Below, piece after piece: positions 5,403 through 10,718 of a stretch of DNA of 10,718 bases. Every line of letters starts with the position of its first letter. Within the stretch, counting starts at the first letter, position 1. Made by a program: the position numbers and the translations under genes. The notes beneath the pieces are model-generated. The model worked only from the letters and a program-made list of their open reading frames with translations, was not told the DNA's origin and did no database searches. This DNA comes from Minisyncoccota bacterium (lineage in GTDB: Bacteria > Patescibacteriota > Minisyncoccia > Phycocordibacterales > UBA9973): the NCBI GenBank assembly GCA_017984185.1, contig JAGNZX010000013.1:1-10718 (forward strand). Reading direction: 5' to 3'.

Positions 5403-7994
5403 CTATCTGCGCAAAGTTTTCTTAAGATATTTTCCAGTATAACTCTTTGGATTATTAGCCACATCTTCGGGTGTGCCTTTGGCCACCAGTTGTCCACCGT
5501 TTATTCCACCTTCTGGACCAATGTCCACTATATAATCAGAGTTTTTAATCACATCGAGGTTATGCTCTATCAAAACCACAGTGTGGCCTTTAGTTACAAG
5601 CTTATTTAACACTTCCAAGAGTTTAGCCACATCATCATAATGGAGACCGACTGTCGGTTCGTCGAGTAGGTATATAGTCTTTTCATAATGCGGACGGAAA
5701 AGCTCACTAGATATTTTCACCCGTTGCGCCTCCCCGCCGGAGAGAGTTGTCGCTGATTGCCCAAGCTCTAAATACCCAAGTCCCACATCTGAAAGGGTTT
5801 GCAGTCTGTCTGAAATTGCCGGAATATCTTTGAAGAAGATTAACCCTTCTTCGACAGTCATATGTAAAACCTCGTGAATATTTTTCTTTTTATATTTTAC
5901 AGTTAATGTTTCTTTATCAAAACGTTTACCGTTACAAACATCACAAGTCACATACACAGTCGGTAAAAAATGCATCTCTACGGCTATCTCGCCGTTTCCC
6001 TCACAAGCTTCACAGCGTCCGCCTTTCACATTAAAAGAAAAACGGTTTGCCTTCCAACCACGCAACCTTGCTTCTTCGGTGGTCGCGAAGATATCTCGAA
6101 TATGTGTAAAACATCCAGTATATGTAGCAATATTGGAGCGAGGAGTGCGTCCGATCGGTGATTGGTCTATCAACACTACTCGAGATAAATATTCTGTACC
6201 AGAGAAAGAGGCACAATTAAAAACTTGAGCGGTGCGATACTTACGTTCATATCTAGCTTGAAGATTCTTGTAAAGAATTTCATACATAAACGAACTCTTG
6301 CCCGAGCCAGATACTCCAGTGATCGAAGTCATCACTCCGAGCGGGATTTCCACATTCATATTTTTTATATTGAAAACTTTTCCTCCCACCACACGTAGCA
6401 CTCCTTTGCTCTCACGACGTTTTTCTGGAACTTCAATTTTTAATTCTTCCCGTAAATAACCAAGGGTTCGAGAATTAGTTGTATTCTTTTTTGCAGTTAA
6501 AAAATCTTCAATGTAACCAGAAGCGATAACTTCCCCACCGTGCACTCCTGCCTTTGGACCAATGTCTACTATATAGTCCGAAGCGTATATAGTGTCTTCA
6601 TCGTGCTCGACAACCAAAATTGTATTTCCCAAATCACGTAGATTTAATAAGGTTTTTATCAATCTGTCGTTGTCGCGTTGATGTAAACCAATTGTCGGCT
6701 CATCGAGCACATATAGAGCCCCGACGAGTCTCGAGCCGAGTTGTGAAGCCAAACGAATACGTTGTGCTTCCCCGCCAGAAAGAGTGTTGGCCTTACGAGA
6801 AAGTTGTAAATAATCTAGTCCGACATCGAGCATAAATTGCAAACGAGCTTCGATCTCGCGCACGACTGGCACAGAAATTTCTTTTTCATTGTTAGAAAGT
6901 TTTAAATTCTTAAAAAAATCATGTGCATCAGCGATAGATAAAGAGGAAAGATCCAAGATATTTTTTCTCACACTACCAGTAGATATAAAAACGTTGAGCG
7001 CTTCTGGTCGAAGACGGGCACCATGACAAGCATCACAAGGTTCATCCCCACCAAAATATTTTGAGCCCAAACCATTACAAGTCGGACAGGCTCCATACGG
7101 AGAATTGAAAGAAAAAAGTCTTGGTTCTATTTCTGGAAAAGAAAAACCGTCATTCTTGCAAGCAAACTTTGCCGACATCACAAATTCTTCTTGGTCAATT
7201 TTCACTATCACTAAATTTTCAGACTCTATGAGCGCTCGTTCTACTGCCTCAGCAAGTCTCATCCGGCTCGCATCCTTGTTGTCTGTAAATTCATGCACAG
7301 CAAAACTATCTACTAAAACATCGATATTGTGGGCTTTGTTTTTTGAAAGAATTATTTTCTCACGAAGTTTTTTCATCGCTCCGTCCAAACGCACTTCGGA
7401 AAAACCTTTACTGAGTAAATCATAAAGTAGTTGATAGTATTCCCCTTTTCGTCCTCGGACGACCGGTGAGAATATTTTTATTTCAGTCTCATTCCATTCT
7501 ACTCCCATCACTTTTCGACTATTTTTAGAATTTTTCCCGGCAACATTTATTTTATCCAAGATAAAATTTACAATTTCCTCGTGCGAAAGTTTTTTGATTT
7601 CTTCACCACACTCTGGACAGTGTGGGTGCCCAATACGGGCATACATAACCCGCAGGTAATCATAAATTTCTGTAATAGTAGCCACTGTGGAGCGAGGATT
7701 ATTTGATCGAGATTTTTGGTCGATAGAAATAGCCGGAGAAAGACCAGTGATCTCGTCCACATCCGGCTTTGGCATTTGATTCAAAAATTGTCGGGCATAT
7801 GAAGACAAAGACTCCACATAGCGCCTCTGCCCTTCAGCAAAGATAGTATCAAAAGCCAATGAGGACTTCCCAGAGCCAGAAACCCCAGTAATGACCACCA
7901 TTTTATTCCGAGGCATCTCTACATCTATATTCTTTAGATTGTGAGTTCTAGCCCCTTTTACCCTTATTGTGTCTATGTTTTTGTCGTTTTTCAT
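5403..7994 (-). CDS. uvrA: Excinuclease ABC subunit A (lesion-sensing ABC ATPase), shortened
   Basis: UvrA dimers scan DNA for bulky damage and load UvrB. With the ATG start it has 863 residues against about 940 in typical UvrA. ABC module I has Walker A GVSGSGKS (37-44), signature LSGGEAQRIRLASQLG (from 405) and Walker B YVLDEPTIGLH (428-438). ABC module II has GVSGSGKS (560-567), LSGGEAQR (751-758) and LLDEPTVGLH (776-785). The second zinc module is intact (Cys661, 664, 684, 687). The first has Cys279, Asp282, Cys303, Cys306, so one ligand Cys has become Asp. Between GLG (308-310) and PCDAC (319-323) only 8 residues remain where about 100 are usual. ATG 7994 fits the family N terminus (IRVKGARTHNLKNIDVE) and has GGGG 10 bases upstream; GTG 8015 would add 7 residues. 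It is first in a uvrA-uvrC-methyltransferase unit. Confidence 0.97.
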   Translation of the reverse strand: MKNDKNIDTIRVKGARTHNLKNIDVEMPRNKMVVITGVSGSGKSSLAFDTIFAEGQRRYVESLSSYARQFLNQMPKPDVDEITGLSPAISIDQKSRSNNPRSTVATITEIYDYLRVMYARIGHPHCPECGEEIKKLSHEEIVNFILDKINVAGKNSKNSRKVMGVEWNETEIKIFSPVVRGRKGEYYQLLYDLLSKGFSEVRLDGAMKKLREKIILSKNKAHNIDVLVDSFAVHEFTDNKDASRMRLAEAVERALIESENLVIVKIDQEEFVMSAKFACKNDGFSFPEIEPRLFSFNSPYGACPTCNGLGSKYFGGDEPCDACHGARLRPEALNVFISTGSVRKNILDLSSLSIADAHDFFKNLKLSNNEKEISVPVVREIEARLQFMLDVGLDYLQLSRKANTLSGGEAQRIRLASQLGSRLVGALYVLDEPTIGLHQRDNDRLIKTLLNLRDLGNTILVVEHDEDTIYASDYIVDIGPKAGVHGGEVIASGYIEDFLTAKKNTTNSRTLGYLREELKIEVPEKRRESKGVLRVVGGKVFNIKNMNVEIPLGVMTSITGVSGSGKSSFMYEILYKNLQARYERKYRTAQVFNCASFSGTEYLSRVVLIDQSPIGRTPRSNIATYTGCFTHIRDIFATTEEARLRGWKANRFSFNVKGGRCEACEGNGEIAVEMHFLPTVYVTCDVCNGKRFDKETLTVKYKKKNIHEVLHMTVEEGLIFFKDIPAISDRLQTLSDVGLGYLELGQSATTLSGGEAQRVKISSELFRPHYEKTIYLLDEPTVGLHYDDVAKLLEVLNKLVTKGHTVVLIEHNLDVIKNSDYIVDIGPEGGINGGQLVAKGTPEDVANNPKSYTGKYLKKTLRR

Positions 7995-8004
7995 ATAATT
8001 TATA

Positions 8005-8042
8005 CCCCATAACACAAGGACACCCGACCAAACTGTATGGGG
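8005..8042 (-). promoter_or_regulatory. Inverted repeat in the uvrA leader overlapping the likely SD
   Basis: In the minus-strand transcript, CCCCATACA (from 8042-8034) can pair with TGTTATGGGG (8014-8005), giving nine pairs with one bulged base around a loop of about 19 bases. The GGGG arm is the only SD-like purine run before ATG 7994 (10-base spacing), so folding would hide it. This could be a leader structure that tunes uvrA translation. No LexA-type operator (CTGT-N8-ACAG or GAAC-N4-GTTC) was found nearby. Confidence 0.35.
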
Positions 8043-8066
8043 GTGTATATGTATTAAATTAGTACC

Positions 8067-8075
8067 AGTATAGCA
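8067..8075 (-). promoter_or_regulatory. Candidate extended -10 promoter for uvrA
   Basis: The minus strand reads TGCTATACT, an extended -10 (TGn plus TATACT, 5 of 6). The sequence 17 bases upstream (GTGGCT) is a poor -35, which extended -10 promoters tolerate. It sits in the gap after the hydrolase stop, with a predicted transcript start near 8060 and a uvrA leader of about 66 bases containing the inverted repeat at 8005-8042. Confidence 0.45.
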
Positions 8076-8081
8076 GAAAAA

Positions 8082-8855
8082 TTAATCTAAGCCACCTTCC
8101 ATACAAGCCAACAAACGCTGAATGTGCTCACGTGGAATTCTTGTTTTAAAATAACTTTTGGTTAAATCTTTTGGATAGTGGTCAATGGGCTCGGAAGCAA
8201 TGTGTAATTCATGTAAATTTTTTATAAAAATTTCTACAGTTTTATCAAAATTAATAGTTTTATCAGCAAAATTTCCTATTAAAAAATGTGGGAGGTTGTG
8301 AAATTTCGGTTGATGATGGTAATTCATTAGTAAATTAGTTACTGCAAAAAATGTTCGAGAATTGATGTGTTTTATTATGGTATCAATCCTTTCTTTCGGG
8401 TAGTCAGATTCTTTTTGTAGAAATTTACTAAACCATTTTGATTCCCATATATGTTTTTCTAAACGTAGGGTATGTATTAATTTAAGCAATATGGATGTAG
8501 CAATATACTGCTTTTGTTTCCAAAAATTTATATTTAAACATTCTGTATTAATAAAAGGCTCCATGGCTAATATAGCCTTACATCTTTTGTCTAATTTTGC
8601 ATTATTTATAATCAAAAAACCAAAAGAAACACCGCCTACTATATATTCATCTACATTTAATTCAGCGATTTTTTGATCAAAATAATTTGAAAACTTTTTT
8701 AAAGTTATCGCGCCATTAAGAGCTGGACTTTCTATGTGGAATCCAGGAAGATCAATAAAATGCACTGTAAAAAAATCAGCTAAAAATTCTTCCAACCCGC
8801 GAAGCAACACACTATTTGTGGGGAATGAGTGAACCAATAATAAATGTGGTTTCAT
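8082..8855 (-). CDS. Alpha/beta-hydrolase fold protein, substrate unknown
   Basis: 257 residues, with no signal peptide or convincing membrane segment, so probably cytoplasmic. The fold is seen in the N-terminal strand plus oxyanion-type turn LLLVHSFPTNS (5-15), a strand ending FIDLPGFHIESP (33-44) as in esterase-like hydrolases, and the nucleophile elbow GVSFG with Ser77. A plausible acid is Asp198 (GNFADKT), and His226 in DHYPKD sits where the family has its catalytic GHxP histidine, so a full triad can be proposed. The helical region from about 105 to 180 would be the lid. The specific reaction cannot be read from the sequence. The start is ATG 8855 without an SD, 18 bases after a predicted transcript start. 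It is transcribed toward uvrA, which has its own candidate promoter, so co-expression is possible but not required. It appears more AT-rich than the repair genes. Confidence 0.75.
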   Translation of the reverse strand: MKPHLLLVHSFPTNSVLLRGLEEFLADFFTVHFIDLPGFHIESPALNGAITLKKFSNYFDQKIAELNVDEYIVGGVSFGFLIINNAKLDKRCKAILAMEPFINTECLNINFWKQKQYIATSILLKLIHTLRLEKHIWESKWFSKFLQKESDYPKERIDTIIKHINSRTFFAVTNLLMNYHHQPKFHNLPHFLIGNFADKTINFDKTVEIFIKNLHELHIASEPIDHYPKDLTKSYFKTRIPREHIQRLLACMEGGLD

Positions 8856-8879
8856 AAATAAAATGAAAAAACTACAACC

Positions 8880-8907
8880 AGTGTATCATGCCATGTTATA
8901 ATAACAA
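8880..8907 (-). promoter_or_regulatory. Candidate promoter for the alpha/beta-hydrolase gene
   Basis: The minus strand carries TTGTTA (8902-8907) as -35, a 16-base spacer, and TGATACACT (8880-8888) as an extended -10 whose hexamer is TACACT (4 of 6). Transcription would start near 8873, giving an 18-base leader. It overlaps the divergent promoter of the membrane-protein gene. Confidence 0.4.
8894..8902 (+). promoter_or_regulatory. Extended -10 promoter for the membrane-protein gene, near-leaderless
   Basis: TGTTATAAT is a perfect extended -10. No good -35 lies 17 bases upstream (ACAACC). The predicted start, about 8909, is 3 bases before ATG 8912, implying an almost leaderless mRNA and ruling against the in-frame ATG at 8888, which would lie upstream of the transcript start. 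Confidence 0.55.
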
Positions 8908-8911
8908 AACT

Positions 8912-9295
8912 ATGAATAATGAAACTGTGGGATTTGTTGTATCCTTTTTGGGTGGTTTAGTTTGCAATAGAATACTCTTCTTTGTTGTTCCAGTTTATTT
9001 CAAAAAACCACTAACTCGTTCAATTACAAAACTAGGGTGGCATCATTTGCACTGGGGTATTATAATGATTCTTTTTAGTGCCGTATTTTTAGTGTTGTTT
9101 GGAAAAAACTTATCAGTCATTATTCTTCTTGGGGTTGGGCTTGGGCTGGTTATGGACCTTTTTATTCCATCTCTACAATTAAAAACTAATCGAGAAGAAG
9201 AATTGGCTATTTATAGTGATTCTTTATTTCCAACTATTTTGCTAGGATTATCTATTGTTGCAATCATTGTATTACTATCGTTTTTCGTCTCATAG
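8912..9295 (+). CDS. Small polytopic membrane protein, function unknown
   Basis: 127 residues with four hydrophobic segments at about 7-29, 48-63, 67-84 and 105-125. Positively charged residues (KKPLTRSITK, 31-40) lie in the first loop and an acidic/basic patch (KTNREEE, 91-97) in the loop before the last helix. Two conspicuous motifs stand out: WHHLHWG (43-49) at the start of helix 2, and a glycine-rich GVGLGLVMDLF (74-84) ending in Asp82. Clustered histidines with a membrane-embedded Asp could bind a metal or act in catalysis, but this is conjecture. I do not recognise a named family. ATG 8912 was chosen because a perfect TGTTATAAT lies just upstream; starting at ATG 8888 would add eight residues. 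It is divergent from the hydrolase gene and converges on the YbaK-type gene, with no clear terminator in the 31-base gap. Confidence 0.7.
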   Translation: MNNETVGFVVSFLGGLVCNRILFFVVPVYFKKPLTRSITKLGWHHLHWGIIMILFSAVFLVLFGKNLSVIILLGVGLGLVMDLFIPSLQLKTNREEELAIYSDSLFPTILLGLSIVAIIVLLSFFVS

Positions 9296-9326
9296 TCTTG
9301 TCACCTATTCAAGTGTGGTAAAAAAA

Positions 9327-9824
9327 TTAACTACTTAAAAAATCAAAATAGTCCGGCTGAATTGTCTTAAAATATTCTTGAAAATCCATAACGATGGAAG
9401 CATCGAGGCGGGCGACATTAAAACCAATTTGTTTTTCTGCCTCTAAATTCTTGTCTAAAATAAAAATATCTAAATCTAAAACGGGTTTACCAAACGGGGG
9501 CACAGACCCTGGTACTAAACCAGTTAGTTGCAACAACTCTTCTTGGGTCGCAAACCTAAACTCTTTCATATCTTTAAATATATTTTTTAATTTTTTCTTA
9601 TCCAGTTGTTTATGCCCCGGCAACACAGCCAATACATTCTTTTTAATATTCCCAGAAAAAGTTAACGCTAAGACCAAAGCTTTAGCACCCACTGCATCAG
9701 GATACCCGTGTTTGCTTCGTATTTCCCTGCTTAAGTTGCTCGGCCCAGATGGCTCGTGTTCAAAATAAACAAACTTAGAATTTTTTTCTTTTAATAAATT
9801 TAAAATTTTTCCAGAAATATCCAT
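9327..9824 (-). CDS. YbaK/ProX-type aminoacyl-tRNA deacylase
   Basis: A stand-alone editing-domain protein of 165 residues, the normal length for the family, predicted to hydrolyse mischarged aminoacyl-tRNA (for example Cys- or Ala-tRNAPro). It works in trans to the tRNA synthetases in the cytoplasm. Landmarks are VGAKALVL with the near-invariant Lys48, the AVLPGHKQLDKKKLK segment (67-80), FATQEELLQLTGLVPGSVPPFG (91-112) with the GxxPPFG substrate-pocket loop, and a closing region with an invariant-type Asp near 141. Which mischarged tRNA is the substrate cannot be decided from sequence alone. ATG 9824 lies 6 bases after the uvrB stop and has no SD, so it is likely cotranscribed and translationally coupled with uvrB. 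Confidence 0.9.
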   Translation of the reverse strand: MDISGKILNLLKEKNSKFVYFEHEPSGPSNLSREIRSKHGYPDAVGAKALVLALTFSGNIKKNVLAVLPGHKQLDKKKLKNIFKDMKEFRFATQEELLQLTGLVPGSVPPFGKPVLDLDIFILDKNLEAEKQIGFNVARLDASIVMDFQEYFKTIQPDYFDFLSS

Positions 9825-9830
9825 ATAAAA

Positions 9831-10718
9831 TTATTTTTCCAAACGCACTCGCAACACCCCGATTTCGTCTCTCAGTATAGCTGCCGTTTCAAAGTCGAGT
9901 TCTTTTACAGCTTTATTCATCTCTTTCTCTTTTAGCTTAATTATTTTTTCGTAGACTTCTTTATTTCTCTCCTCATCTGACTTTGCTACATTGCGCAAAG
10001 TTTCCGTCTCGGTCTTGCCCTTATTGCTCTTGTCTTTAGCAAAAGCTTTTTTGAAAAGCTCAACATCGAGCGCGAGTTCGGCATTTACAGCTTTGCCATG
10101 GTCGCTCTCCATTGCTTCGGTAATATCGTGAATTTTTTTCAAAATAGTTTTTGGAGTGATGCCGTGTTTTTTATTGTATGCCAGTTGAATATCGCGCCTG
10201 CGCTTGGTCTCGCCAAGCGCTCGCTCCATCGAACCAGTCAAGACATCGGCATACAAAATCACTCGGCCTTCGCTATTGCGAGCTGCCCGGCCGATAGTCT
10301 GAATGAGTGAGGTATCGGAACGCAAAAATCCTTCTTTGTCTGCATCCAAAATTCCAATTAGTGCCACTTCAGGCAAATCCAAACCTTCGCGAAGCAAGTT
10401 TACTCCCACTAAAATATCATATTCCCCTTTTCTAAACTTTGTCAGAATTTGAATTCTATCTAAAGTTTTAATATCAGAATGTAAATATTCTGCTTTTATA
10501 TTTTTTTCCTTCAAGTAAGTGGTCAGATCTTCCGCCATCTTCTTGGTCAATGTCGTGGCCAAAACTCGAAAACCATTTTTGATAGTTTGTTCAGCTTCAA
10601 AAATAAAATCAAAAATTTGGCCTTTGTAGTTCCCCTTTTCACTTACGGGTCTTACAATGGTTTCCGGATCCACTAGTCCAGTCGGACGAATGATTTGCTC
10701 GACTATTTGCTCGCTAGT
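9831..10718 (-). CDS. uvrB: Excinuclease ABC subunit B, C-terminal part (5' end beyond window)
   Basis: UvrB is the damage-verifying helicase-like subunit handed to DNA by UvrA and then bound by UvrC. The frame is open to the window edge; 295 residues are visible, starting at TSEQIVEQIIRPTG, so the GTG at 10673 is internal. The second helicase domain is intact: TTLTKKMAEDLT, YLHSDIKTLDR, the motif V region LVGVNLLREGLDLPEV, DADKEGFLRS, and motif VI QTIGRAARN with both Arg residues. After ETKRRRDIQLAYNKKHGITP a charged linker leads to a C-terminal UVR motif (VYEKIIKLKEKEMNKAVKEL onward), which pairs with the UVR motif of UvrC. The N-terminal Walker A domain and damage-probing hairpin lie outside. 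It is followed 6 bases later by the YbaK-type gene on the same strand, separate from the uvrA-uvrC unit. Confidence 0.97.
   Translation of the reverse strand, partial: TSEQIVEQIIRPTGLVDPETIVRPVSEKGNYKGQIFDFIFEAEQTIKNGFRVLATTLTKKMAEDLTTYLKEKNIKAEYLHSDIKTLDRIQILTKFRKGEYDILVGVNLLREGLDLPEVALIGILDADKEGFLRSDTSLIQTIGRAARNSEGRVILYADVLTGSMERALGETKRRRDIQLAYNKKHGITPKTILKKIHDITEAMESDHGKAVNAELALDVELFKKAFAKDKSNKGKTETETLRNVAKSDEERNKEVYEKIIKLKEKEMNKAVKELDFETAAILRDEIGVLRVRLEK

Noticed and set aside
5517..6581. Near-identical DNA around 5517-5539 and 6559-6581 (ACCAATGTC.ACTATATA)
   Set aside because: Both encode the YIVDIGP element of the two homologous ABC modules of UvrA; this is ordinary internal paralogy, not a mobile repeat.
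7105..7425. 106-codon open frame on the plus strand opposite uvrA
   Set aside because: Serine-rich mirror of conserved UvrA codons; no start signal or recognisable protein.
7995..8015. GTG start adding seven residues to UvrA
   Set aside because: The added residues (MLWGINY) do not resemble the family N terminus, and the GGGG run fits ATG 7994; the GTG lies in the predicted leader hairpin.
8034..8055. Possible LexA/SOS box (CTGTATGGGGGTGTATAT) ahead of uvrA
   Set aside because: Lacks the inverted ACAG half-site and is not palindromic; no Gram-positive-type GAAC-N4-GTTC box either.
8888..8911. Upstream ATG extending the membrane protein by eight residues
   Set aside because: A perfect extended -10 lies inside these codons, so the transcript should begin after this ATG.
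9296..9326. Small inverted repeat CACCT-ATTC-AAGTG between the membrane-protein and YbaK-type genes as a terminator
   Set aside because: On the plus strand one of the five pairs is a C-A mismatch; on the minus strand it needs a G-U pair. No T-run follows on either strand.
9394..9768. 124-codon open frame on the plus strand antisense to the YbaK-type gene
   Set aside because: Low-complexity Ser/Lys/Asn-rich translation with no fold or motif; the opposite frame encodes a clear conserved family.

Overview
The window is a compact, AT-rich bacterial chromosome segment. The standard code fits throughout: TAA or TAG stops, and no in-frame TGA has to be read through. Small, streamlined repair proteins, one- to six-base gene spacings and scarce Shine-Dalgarno sequences suggest a reduced genome, most likely Patescibacteria/CPR (Parcubacteria-like). 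That assignment is inferred from protein style, because no rRNA or other marker gene is present.

Layout. Position 2-559 (+) is the C-terminal two thirds of formamidopyrimidine-DNA glycosylase (mutM). Converging on it across 16 bases is a very long gene (576-3602, -) that joins a SufS-type cysteine desulfurase, an unrecognised middle region of roughly 350 residues, and a SAM-dependent methyltransferase. Upstream of it on the same strand is a tightly packed set: uvrA (5403-7994), uvrC (4170-5399) and a SpoU/TrmH-family RNA methyltransferase (3695-4168), with 3-base and 1-base gaps. Before uvrA is an alpha/beta-hydrolase gene (8082-8855, -). It is divergent from a small four-helix membrane protein gene (8912-9295, +), and their promoters overlap. 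The window ends with a YbaK-type aminoacyl-tRNA deacylase gene (9327-9824, -), 6 bases behind the 3' part of uvrB (9831 to the window edge, -).

Function. All three nucleotide-excision-repair proteins (UvrA, UvrB, UvrC) and the base-excision glycosylase MutM lie within about 11 kb, so this is a DNA-repair neighbourhood interspersed with tRNA/RNA quality-control genes. UvrA and UvrC are both streamlined. UvrA lacks about 100 residues that normally follow its first zinc module and has Asp in place of one zinc-ligand Cys. UvrC lacks the C-terminal helix-hairpin-helix domain and all four cysteines of the Fe-S cluster region.

The most novel item is the desulfurase/unknown/methyltransferase fusion. 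It has no Suf or Isc partner genes in view and looks like a self-contained sulfur-plus-methyl-transfer enzyme of unknown product. Secondary points are an in-frame 21-nt tandem repeat inside the RNA methyltransferase gene, a possible SD-masking hairpin ahead of uvrA, and near-leaderless promoters. There are no tRNA or rRNA genes, CRISPR arrays, insertion sequences or gene-free stretches over 300 bases.
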